This document shows, piece after piece, positions 1 through 5,464 of a DNA stretch of 5,544 bases. The notes beneath the pieces are model-generated. The model had not been told where the DNA came from and ran no database searches. It saw only the letters and a program-made list of their open reading frames with translations. The DNA is from UBA7236 sp964638865 (GTDB lineage Bacteria > Bacteroidota > Bacteroidia > Chitinophagales > BACL12). The position numbers and the translations under genes are program-made. The DNA lies in the NCBI GenBank assembly GCA_964638865.1, contig CAZXBG010000197.1, positions 1 to 5,544 of the forward strand, read 5' to 3'. Position 1 is the stretch's first letter, and each line of letters begins with the position of its first letter.

Positions 1-60
1 ATGAGTTATGAGTAATGAGTAGATCCACGTAAACCGAATACTTTTAGACCTGACCATTGA
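1..60 (-). repeat. Composite 7-mer repeat unit, copy R1
   Basis: On the plus strand this begins with three tandem 7-mers (ATGAGTT, ATGAGTA, ATGAGTA), followed by a unique-looking stretch ending in TGACCATTGA. It matches copy R2 (124-190) at 53 of 60 aligned bases, R2 carrying one additional 7-mer. Read on the minus strand it has the order TCAATGG, AAAGTAT, then ACTCAT-type 7-mers, the same order as copy R3 at the right end, so R1 and R2 are inverted relative to R3. It starts at the window edge and may continue outside. No coding potential is visible. Confidence 0.8.
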
Positions 61-123
61 CCTGTGGCAATATGATGGGTGTTGATTTTGATTTGACAAG
101 CATGATAACTCCGGATTCACGAA

Positions 124-190
124 ATGAGTTATGAGTGATGAGTAATGAGTAGATCCTCGTAAGCTGAATGCTTTTAGGGCTGACCAATGA
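124..190 (-). repeat. Composite 7-mer repeat unit, copy R2
   Basis: A second direct copy of the unit at 1-60, beginning with four tandem 7-mers (ATGAGTT, ATGAGTG, ATGAGTA, ATGAGTA) where R1 has three. The 7-bp length difference is exactly one repeat unit, as expected from slippage. The remainder differs from R1 by seven substitutions. The 63-bp spacer between the copies (61-123) carries CCGGATTCACG at 111-121. Its reverse complement, CGTGAATCCGG, matches CGTGAGTCCGG at 5445-5455 at 10 of 11 bases, so the spacer also has a relative in the right-hand element. Confidence 0.8.
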
Positions 191-197
191 GCAGTGA

Positions 198-219
198 CTC
201 TTTCCCCTCCCTCCCCCTT
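198..219 (+). other. 22-nt pyrimidine tract (G-rich on minus strand)
   Basis: All 22 bases are C or T, with C-runs of 4, 3 and 5 separated by single T residues. The minus strand therefore reads GGGGGAGGGAGGGG, three G-runs rather than the four of a canonical G-quadruplex motif. It lies about 50 bp upstream of the first gene's start. A structural or regulatory role is possible but not shown. Confidence 0.5.
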
Positions 220-270
220 ATTAACAGCTAAAATCAAATCACGAACTTCAACTTCCGGTATCTTCGCGCT

Positions 271-1494
271 GTGTTAGCGTCTGCATTAAAAATTTATACT
301 GATTCTTATAAGGGATTAACCAGGGCCGTTTGGGCATTGTCGATCATTCAGTTTATTAACAGAAGTGGAAGCATGGTTTTGCCTTTTATGTCGGTATACC
401 TGACAACTGCTTTGGGCTACAGCGCAACAACTGCCGGTGTAATCATCAGTATATTCGGTGCCGGAAGTATGCTTGGAGCTTATGTTGGCGGAAGATTAAC
501 GGATAGTATTGGTCCATTTAAGGTGCAGACATTAAGTTTAATTGTTGGAGGTACTTCCTATCTGTTTTTACCTTTTTTCACCGATTTCTATATGCTAGCT
601 GCTGGTGTTTTTATTTGTGGGCTGATTAATGACAGCATGCGCCCGGCTTCTTCTGCTATGATAGGATATTTTTCGACACCGGAAACAACTACGCGCTCCT
701 TTTCTTTGTTGCGCATGGCAATAAATCTGGGTGTCGCAATTGGACCCGCAATAGCTGGAATATTGGCCGGCGTAAGTTATGTATGGCTATTTGTTGGAGA
801 TGGAATTACCTGTATAGCTGCGGGATTGGTTTTTTATTTTATGTTCAGAGATAAACAACCTCAATTGCACAAGATCAAACAGGTAGCAGGAGAGCGAAAA
901 CAATCACCCTACCGCGATAAACGATTCTTAGTGTTTTTAACAATGGTGTTTTTATATGCTGCAGCGTTTTTTCAGATATTCAGTAGTATTCCACTTTATT
1001 ATAAGGATGTATATCTAAAACCGGAATATGTAATCGGGTTATTGATAGGATTTAATGGTTTGATCGTTTTTTTATTTGAGATGATAATTGTCTCACAGCT
1101 CGAAAAGAGATATGCACCTGGAAAATTAATTGTAGTCGGAACCATAATGCTCGGACTTTCCTTTTTTCTGTTCAATTTCGGACACAGTATGTTTATTTTA
1201 TTAGCCTCGATGGCACTGCTCAGTTTTTCAGAAATATTTGCCATGCCCTTTATGATATCACATGCAATAAAAACATCTTCACCAGCCACAAGAGGCAGTT
1301 ATGTGGCCTCCTATACAATTGCCTGGTCCTTGGCTTTTATCCTATCTCCTATTGGGAGCACGGCTATAATCGAAAATTTTGATTATTCCGCTCTTTGGTG
1401 GGTAATGGGCGGAATTTGTTTGATCACAGCAACGGGATTTGGCAATAACATGATGATAAGAAAAACAAACCCTGCACAGGAAAATATTCCGTAA
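271..1494 (+). CDS. MFS transporter, DHA1-like, 12 TM segments
   Basis: A 407-residue inner-membrane secondary transporter of the major facilitator superfamily, probably a proton-driven exporter; the substrate cannot be read from sequence. About twelve hydrophobic segments occur in two halves (roughly 20-190 and 219-393), split by a basic loop at 192-218 (KIKQVAGERKQSPYRDKR region). Landmarks are INRSGSMVLPF (29-39) in TM1, a degenerate MFS motif A, GGRLTDSIGPFKV (73-85), that keeps the Asp but lacks the usual RxGRR end, NDSMRP (120-125), and a motif-C-like GVAIGPAIAG (154-163). These match Bacteroidota MFS proteins I recall with an INRSG-type TM1. Length is normal for the family. The GTG at 271 is preferred: the frame is open only back to a stop at 229, no upstream ATG exists, and the first internal ATG (373) would cut away most of TM1. 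No Shine-Dalgarno is evident. The next gene follows after 83 bp. Confidence 0.9.
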   Translation: MLASALKIYTDSYKGLTRAVWALSIIQFINRSGSMVLPFMSVYLTTALGYSATTAGVIISIFGAGSMLGAYVGGRLTDSIGPFKVQTLSLIVGGTSYLFLPFFTDFYMLAAGVFICGLINDSMRPASSAMIGYFSTPETTTRSFSLLRMAINLGVAIGPAIAGILAGVSYVWLFVGDGITCIAAGLVFYFMFRDKQPQLHKIKQVAGERKQSPYRDKRFLVFLTMVFLYAAAFFQIFSSIPLYYKDVYLKPEYVIGLLIGFNGLIVFLFEMIIVSQLEKRYAPGKLIVVGTIMLGLSFFLFNFGHSMFILLASMALLSFSEIFAMPFMISHAIKTSSPATRGSYVASYTIAWSLAFILSPIGSTAIIENFDYSALWWVMGGICLITATGFGNNMMIRKTNPAQENIP

Positions 1495-1554
1495 GCCGAT
1501 TTGTAAAAAAAATGCAAATGCTGGCTTAAGCTGTTTTACACAGGCATTGCTTAT

Positions 1555-1562
1555 TATCTTTA
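1555..1562 (+). promoter_or_regulatory. Candidate -7 element of the lipoprotein gene
   Basis: TATCTTTA differs from the Bacteroidota -7 consensus TAnnTTTG at the last base only. It lies 15 bp before the TTG start of the lipoprotein gene. A TGTTTT stretch at 1532-1537 is the nearest -33-like sequence. An almost identical element precedes the next gene at 2156-2163. The match is short in AT-rich DNA, so it is tentative. Confidence 0.25.
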
Positions 1563-1577
1563 CACAAAAAAAGAGCA

Positions 1578-2021
1578 TTGAAGTTTACTGTTTTCATAAT
1601 TAGTATTTCTTGTCTGGTATTATCCTGTGGTAATGAGGATATGGAAGCGTATAAAACCGCACCACAAAATAAATACATACTTTGTCGCGGTTCAGAACTT
1701 TATTTAAACGATGGTAAAAAATGGAAAACAAATTTTGAAACCACACGCGGCATAAATCAGATGCTCACTCTCATCAACGATTTCAATCAACCTGCCGACA
1801 CAACAGCTTACTACAATTTGGCAAATACACTCCTGGAAGATTATATTTATATAATCAATTATTGTGCATATATGGGAGAATCGCATGAATTAGTGCATGC
1901 CTATCTATTTCCCCTTCAGGAATTAATTGTTCCTATGCAGATAGGTGGAGAAATTACTTGTACCAATCAGTTTGAGAAGATCAAAAAACATTTACTTACC
2001 TATCATGAATACTTTGAATAA
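1578..2021 (+). CDS. Small lipoprotein with C-x3-G-x2-H-x3-H cluster
   Basis: A 147-residue predicted lipoprotein. A short basic start (MK), a hydrophobic stretch (4-15) and a lipobox ending VLS-C17 indicate signal peptidase II cleavage. Acidic residues soon after the Cys (GNEDME) resemble the surface-export signals described for some Bacteroidota lipoproteins, so exposure on the cell surface is possible. The mature part has LYLNDGKKWKTN (41-52), a helical middle and a motif Cys96-x3-Gly100-x2-His103-x3-His107 with Met99; these side chains are spaced along one face of a helix and could bind a soft metal or heme. The layout (L-N-x-G-K-K-W early, C...G..H...H late, YF-E end) resembles small uncharacterised Bacteroidota proteins I recall, but the function is unknown. 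The start is TTG at 1578: it alone gives a complete signal peptide, and the first in-frame ATG comes after the lipobox. An A-rich leader (CACAAAAAAAGAGC) precedes it. Confidence 0.75.
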   Translation: MKFTVFIISISCLVLSCGNEDMEAYKTAPQNKYILCRGSELYLNDGKKWKTNFETTRGINQMLTLINDFNQPADTTAYYNLANTLLEDYIYIINYCAYMGESHELVHAYLFPLQELIVPMQIGGEITCTNQFEKIKKHLLTYHEYFE

Positions 2022-2115
2022 AAATATGCGATCTTTCTTTAAGAGCCTAACGTATTGATTGTTAGCAAATGATTACAGAGTATAGAAAATTTGTCATACC
2101 AAATTCATTTTTCGG

Positions 2116-2134
2116 GCAAGAAATTAATTTCTGC
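2116..2134. promoter_or_regulatory. Dyad-symmetric site upstream of the T9SS protein gene
   Basis: AGAAATTAATTTCT (2119-2132) is a perfect 14-bp palindrome. Allowing one bulged A, the symmetry extends to GCA...TGC (2116-2134). It sits about 62 bp before the start of the following gene and just upstream of its candidate promoter, a plausible place for a dimeric regulator to bind. The sequence is AT-rich, so chance is a real alternative. Confidence 0.25.
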
Positions 2135-2155
2135 TATGTTTGACCTATTTATTTC

Positions 2156-2163
2156 TATCTTTA
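2156..2163 (+). promoter_or_regulatory. Candidate -7 element of the T9SS protein gene
   Basis: TATCTTTA, the same octamer as at 1555-1562, matches TAnnTTTG except for the last base and lies 32 bp before the ATG at 2196. A TTTG at 2139-2142 lies upstream, but the spacing of 13 bp is shorter than the usual 17-23. The 174-bp gap before this gene supports an independent promoter somewhere here. Confidence 0.25.
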
Positions 2164-2195
2164 ACTATACATAAAGATTTATAAACTCAATCAAA

Positions 2196-2885
2196 ATGAT
2201 TAACAAACTTCTCCTCCTCTCCTTCCTGATTATGACACTTTTTCAAAATGCATATGCACAGCAGGCGAATTGTGATAATCTATATCTGGATGCCGATACA
2301 TTTTATATCAATTACCTGGATGATAACATAGTGGACGGCAATTTATTTTACAATGATACCGTCTGGTCTGTTTATCCAACTATCCTTATCATTCTAGATG
2401 ACACTTCCATTATTACCTCCAACGATATTATGGTTTTATCATCGCTGGATTCCGGTTATGTGCAACCCTTTAATTTCGCCATGAATTTTAAAACAAATTT
2501 ATATCCCAACAACACACCCGTAAATGCATTTTTTCATATTTACGACTCCGATTGGCCCGGTGACTCTATTGTGAACTGTTATTTACCGATCACTATAATG
2601 CTTGAAAATTTCACAACAGGCATTGAGAATCAATTGGAAACAGACAATTATACCCTTTTTCCAAATCCAATTACAAATAATGCAACTTTGCATTTTGAAA
2701 ATGTTTTAGGGGGAAATTGTATATTTATGCTGTACAATTCAAAAGGAGTTCTTGTTAGTACCGTTCAAGATATAACAAGCTCCGAGATTGAAATTAAGAA
2801 ACAAAATTTGATGAGCGGATTGTATTTTTTTAATATGATGAAGGAAGGGCAGATATTTGTTTCCGGGAAATTAGTAATTAATTGA
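2196..2885 (+). CDS. Secreted protein with T9SS type A sorting domain
   Basis: A 229-residue exported protein. A Sec signal peptide (1-21, lysine at 4, hydrophobic 5-16) ends in AYA with probable cleavage before QQ. Residues 22-140 form a small, acidic, beta-rich domain that I cannot assign to a family. It contains YPTILIILDD (60-69) and IYDSDWPGDSIVNCYLPI (115-132); Cys26 and Cys128 could form a disulfide. A short linker (TGIENQ, 141-146) leads to a classic type IX secretion C-terminal domain (about 151-229): LFPNPI at 154-159, a LYNSKGVLV strand (179-187), MSGLYFF (206-212) and the terminal GKLVIN. By family knowledge this domain directs passage through the outer-membrane T9SS translocon and is usually cleaved, often with attachment to surface lipopolysaccharide. 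Function of the cargo domain is unknown. An A-rich leader precedes the ATG; the TPR gene begins 44 bp after the stop. Confidence 0.85.
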   Translation: MINKLLLLSFLIMTLFQNAYAQQANCDNLYLDADTFYINYLDDNIVDGNLFYNDTVWSVYPTILIILDDTSIITSNDIMVLSSLDSGYVQPFNFAMNFKTNLYPNNTPVNAFFHIYDSDWPGDSIVNCYLPITIMLENFTTGIENQLETDNYTLFPNPITNNATLHFENVLGGNCIFMLYNSKGVLVSTVQDITSSEIEIKKQNLMSGLYFFNMMKEGQIFVSGKLVIN

Positions 2886-2906
2886 TGGCCAATTTAATAT
2901 TTTTTT
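2877..2906 (+). terminator. Weak candidate intrinsic terminator after the T9SS protein gene
   Basis: ATTAATTG (2877-2884) can pair with CAATTTAAT (2890-2898) with one bulged T and a 5-nt loop, and seven T residues follow at 2900-2906. The stem contains the stop codon and is almost all A/T, so its stability is low. If active it would partly separate this gene from the TPR gene; otherwise the two are co-transcribed. Confidence 0.3.
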
Positions 2907-2929
2907 AACCACCACACAAAATCCTAAAT

Positions 2930-3997
2930 ATGAAACAACTAACCCTGATGCTATTGTTTGTCTTGCTTGGCAACAACCTATTCTCTCAAAACAAAACTGC
3001 AGCTGATGACCTTGTAATGGAAGGCATTGAACTTCACGACAAAGGTGATTACAAAGGAGCTATCGCTAAATACGATAAAGCACTTTCAGTTGACAAAGAC
3101 AATTTATTCGCACTCACTGAAATGGCTTACAGTTTATTATCAATGGAAAAAAATAAAGAATCTATTGAATATTGCGAAAAGGCTATTAAACTTTATCCTG
3201 GTGATAAGGATTTGAATGTTGTATATGTAACGTATGGTAATGCAACCGATGGGTTAAACAAAACAGAAGACGCAATTAAGATCTATAATCAGGGATTATC
3301 TAAATTTCCGGATTTTTATCAATTATATTTTAATAAAGGTGTTTCGCAATCTACTTTAAAAATGTATGATGATGCGCTTTTATCTTTTGAAAGGGCAGTG
3401 CAATGTAATCCAAACCATGCAAGTTCGCACAATGCTATCGGCCGGCTGAAAAATTATGATGGTAAAAGAATTGCTGCCTTATTAGCTTTTTGCAGATTTC
3501 TTGCAATAGAACCACAAAGTATAAGAGCAGAAGAAAATCTCGCAAGTGTTGAAGTTATCATGAACGGAAACGTAGAAAAGACAGGTAAACAATCTGTTTC
3601 TATTAATTTAAGTGCCGGCATACTTGGCGACACCACTGCTAACGGCGACCCGAATGAAAATAGTTTTTCTATGGTGGATATGATGTTAAGTATGAGTTCT
3701 GCATTGGACTTCGATAAAAAATATAAAAACGATACTGATGTAGAAAAATTCATCAGAAAATTCGATACCTTTTGCTCAACATTGAAAGAAGGTCAGGAAA
3801 AAAATTACGGATTTTATTGGGATTATTATGTGCCTTATTTTACATCCATGCAGCAGAATAACTACATTGAAACATTTGCCTACATTGCATTTGCTTCAAC
3901 CGACGCTTCTGATGTTTCAAAATGGCTCAAGTCACATACTGTTGAAATCGAAGCCTTTTATAATTGGTCGACGGGGTATGAATGGAAAAAGGAGTAG
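2930..3997 (+). CDS. Exported tetratricopeptide-repeat protein
   Basis: A 355-residue protein with a Sec signal peptide (1-19 or 20, hydrophobic 4-18, ending LFSQ), so it is probably periplasmic. Five consecutive 34-residue TPR units can be laid out at 25-58, 59-92, 96-129, 130-163 and 164-197. The characteristic small residue at position 8 is Gly32, Ala66, Gly103, Gly137 and Gly171, and Pro at position 32 is present in units 2-5 (Pro90, 127, 161, 195). Unit 4 is the most canonical. TPR solenoids bind peptides or partner proteins. Residues 200-355 are not TPR: a Ser/Asn/Gly-rich segment (221-247) is followed by a mostly helical, aromatic-rich region (FYWDYYVPYF 295-304, WLKSHTVEIEAFYNW 332-346). 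I recall similar tails on other Bacteroidota TPR proteins but know no function. The ATG at 2930 gives a complete signal peptide. The neighbouring gene downstream converges on it, with 97 bp between the stops. Confidence 0.85.
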   Translation: MKQLTLMLLFVLLGNNLFSQNKTAADDLVMEGIELHDKGDYKGAIAKYDKALSVDKDNLFALTEMAYSLLSMEKNKESIEYCEKAIKLYPGDKDLNVVYVTYGNATDGLNKTEDAIKIYNQGLSKFPDFYQLYFNKGVSQSTLKMYDDALLSFERAVQCNPNHASSHNAIGRLKNYDGKRIAALLAFCRFLAIEPQSIRAEENLASVEVIMNGNVEKTGKQSVSINLSAGILGDTTANGDPNENSFSMVDMMLSMSSALDFDKKYKNDTDVEKFIRKFDTFCSTLKEGQEKNYGFYWDYYVPYFTSMQQNNYIETFAYIAFASTDASDVSKWLKSHTVEIEAFYNWSTGYEWKKE

Positions 3998-4083
3998 TTG
4001 TGTGTTTTGCGATATTAAATTACACTGATTAATAATTGGTCAAAAGGTTTCGCTATAAAATAATAATGAAACTAAATTGGTAA

Positions 4084-4099
4084 ATTAATTATAATTAAT
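4084..4099. other. 16-bp perfect AT palindrome at the convergent gene ends
   Basis: ATTAATTATAATTAAT is its own reverse complement and overlaps the stop codon of the minus-strand transporter. The 97-bp gap between the convergent genes (3998-4094) has no GC-rich hairpin with a T-run on either strand. This palindrome is made only of A and T, so it may reflect base composition rather than a terminator. Confidence 0.25.
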
Positions 4100-5321
4100 G
4101 GTGTTCTTTAATTTCAACGTGTTTCAAAGTTCTTCTGGCTAATATTAAACTCGTAAGCATAAATAATGCGCCTAATAAAAAAGCTGCACCTGCAAAATGA
4201 ACGGGTGTTTTTTCTCCTGTAAAATAGGCATAGGTATTCGTCATTAATGGAGGCCCGATTATAGAAGTTAAACTCATCAAACTTGTGAGGGCACCCTGCA
4301 ATTCACCTTGTTCATTTGCAGGTACTTGGTTAGAAATTATTCCTTGTAAGGCTGGCATTCCAATTCCTCCTAAACAATACGGAATTAAAAATACATACAT
4401 CATCCAACCCTGCGATGCAATTCCAAATAATACTAAACCTATTGTATAAAATGCCAATCCATAATAAAGCGATTTTTTTTGTCCGAATCGCGGTATAGTT
4501 ATTCGAATTAATCCACCCTGCACAATTCCAACCATTAAGCCTACAAAAGCCAGAGATAAACCTACTTCAGTTCCACTCCATCCAAAGGTTCCCATCGTAA
4601 AAAAGCTCCAGTTGCTTTGCACAGCATGTGATGCAATATAAATGCATACCAATGAAGCAATTAAACCATAGGTTACAGGATATTTTTTTAGGGCAAGTAA
4701 AGATCCAATCGGGTTAGCGCGTTTCCATTCGAATTTTCTGCGTTGCTCCTTAGGCAGCGATTCCGGTAAAACAAAAAAGCCGTATAACCAATTTAAAAAG
4801 GTAATTGCTGCTGCTCCATAAAATGGAATTCTTGTTCCATAAGACCCCAAAAATCCACCCAATGCAGGACCGATTATAAATCCCAAACCAAATGCAGCAC
4901 CTATCAATCCAAAATTTTGTGCACGTTTTTCCGGTGGTGATATATCTGCAATATAGGCACTTGCAGTGGAAAAACTTGCGCCCGTAATTCCGGCAATAAT
5001 TCTACCCAAAAATAACCAACCCAATGTAGGAGAAAATGCCATAATTAAATAATCAACACCAAATCCGAAAAGGGCAAATAATAAAACAGGTCTTCTTCCA
5101 TATTTATCACTTAAATTACCAAGTATTGGAGAAAAAATAAATTGCATAAACGCAAAAGCAAATAATAACCACCCCCCAATTCTCGCCGCATCACTATAAT
5201 CACCGCCATTTAATTCTTTTATCAGATCAGGAAGCACCGGAATAATTATTCCAAATCCTATTACATCAATTAATAATGTAATAAAAATAAAAATCATGGA
5301 TGCCTGTTTCCTGTCCTTCAT
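4095..5321 (-). CDS. TCR/Tet-like MFS transporter, 12 TM segments
   Basis: A 408-residue inner-membrane drug:proton antiporter-type MFS protein, close in layout to the tetracycline exporters TetA(A/B/C). TM1 carries LLIDVIGFGIIIPVLPDL (16-33) as in Tet proteins. Motif A is complete, GNLSDKYGRRPVLL (68-81), followed by Asp90 in TM3, LGRIIAGITGAS (105-116), motif C GFIIGPALGGFLG (147-159), a central basic loop (191-213), and GGIGMPALQGIISNQV (318-333) with QGELQGAL (338-345). Aligned from memory with TetA(B), the counterparts of Asp15, Ser65-Asp66, Arg70, Asp84 and Arg101 are Asp19, Ser71-Asp72, Arg76, Asp90 and Arg107. The essential Asp285 of TM9 falls on Tyr292. Tetracycline export is therefore doubtful; another hydrophobic compound is more likely. 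No adjacent tetR is present. The ATG at 5321 lies just before TM1, and a good promoter stands 20 bp upstream. The His-rich end (HVEIKEHH) is unremarkable. Confidence 0.9.
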   Translation of the reverse strand: MKDRKQASMIFIFITLLIDVIGFGIIIPVLPDLIKELNGGDYSDAARIGGWLLFAFAFMQFIFSPILGNLSDKYGRRPVLLFALFGFGVDYLIMAFSPTLGWLFLGRIIAGITGASFSTASAYIADISPPEKRAQNFGLIGAAFGLGFIIGPALGGFLGSYGTRIPFYGAAAITFLNWLYGFFVLPESLPKEQRRKFEWKRANPIGSLLALKKYPVTYGLIASLVCIYIASHAVQSNWSFFTMGTFGWSGTEVGLSLAFVGLMVGIVQGGLIRITIPRFGQKKSLYYGLAFYTIGLVLFGIASQGWMMYVFLIPYCLGGIGMPALQGIISNQVPANEQGELQGALTSLMSLTSIIGPPLMTNTYAYFTGEKTPVHFAGAAFLLGALFMLTSLILARRTLKHVEIKEHH

Positions 5322-5340
5322 AGAAAATTAAATTGAGCTG

Positions 5341-5348
5341 CAAAATTA
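5341..5348 (-). promoter_or_regulatory. -7 promoter element of the Tet-like transporter gene
   Basis: On the minus strand this reads TAATTTTG, an exact match to the Bacteroidota -7 consensus TAnnTTTG. It ends 20 bp before the ATG, which implies a short leader of about 14 nt. No TTTG or TTG is found at the usual 17-23 bp upstream; the closest is TTTA at about 23 bp. A small dyad (ATTAA at 5345-5349, TTAAT at 5359-5363) overlaps it and could be an operator, but it does not look like a tet operator. Confidence 0.5.
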
Positions 5349-5416
5349 ATCTGTTTGTTTAATGATTGACGTAAAATTCGGTGAATGCTATTAAAATGAG
5401 GAGGAAGAAGAATAGG

Positions 5417-5451
5417 CGTGAGCCGTGAGTCGTGAATCGTGAATCGTGAGT
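5417..5451 (+). repeat. Tandem 7-mer array, five CGTGARN units
   Basis: Five adjacent heptamers: CGTGAGC, CGTGAGT, CGTGAAT, CGTGAAT, CGTGAGT. They have the same period and a related core (RTGART) to the ATGAGTN heptamers at the left end, and the array is followed directly by CCGG. No ORF spans it; a 7-bp period passes through all three frames. Heptameric tandem repeats of this kind (called STRR) are known from cyanobacteria; their role in Bacteroidota is not known to me. Confidence 0.8.
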
Positions 5452-5464
5452 CCGGTTTAATTTA

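Noticed and set aside
93..98. TTGACA as a sigma70-type -35 box for the first MFS gene
   Set aside because: No -10-like hexamer at 16-18 bp downstream, it is about 170 bp from the start codon, and Bacteroidota use a different promoter consensus.
1..190. Possible CRISPR array from the two repeats near the left end
   Set aside because: Only two copies, 53/60 identical, with internal 7-mer tandem structure and a 63-bp spacer; no cas genes and no further copies in series.
232..270. N-terminal extension of the first MFS gene upstream of GTG 271
   Set aside because: The frame is open back to 232, but it contains no ATG, GTG or TTG codon, and the family normally starts about 10 residues before the Tyr at position 9.
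999..1289. Minus-strand open frame of 96 codons inside the first MFS gene
   Set aside because: It lies antisense within a well-supported transporter gene and has no recognisable protein features; the same applies to the antisense frames at 1342-1578, 1704-1886 and 3454-3753.
1524..1531. GCTTAAGC palindrome after the first MFS gene as a terminator
   Set aside because: An 8-bp palindrome without room for a loop; the following TTTT is short and separated, so termination is not convincing.
2047..2065. Hairpin CTAAC/GTTAG after the lipoprotein gene as a terminator
   Set aside because: Only 5 bp of stem with a 9-nt loop and no T-run after it.
3828..4028. Plus-strand 66-codon open frame at the end of the TPR gene
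   Set aside because: It overlaps the TPR coding region in another frame and encodes no signal, domain or plausible composition.
4095..5321. Calling the Tet-like MFS gene a tetracycline resistance gene
   Set aside because: The counterpart of TetA(B) Asp285 is Tyr, there is no adjacent tetR and no tet operator-like site; chromosomal Tet-like MFS proteins are common and mostly of unknown substrate.
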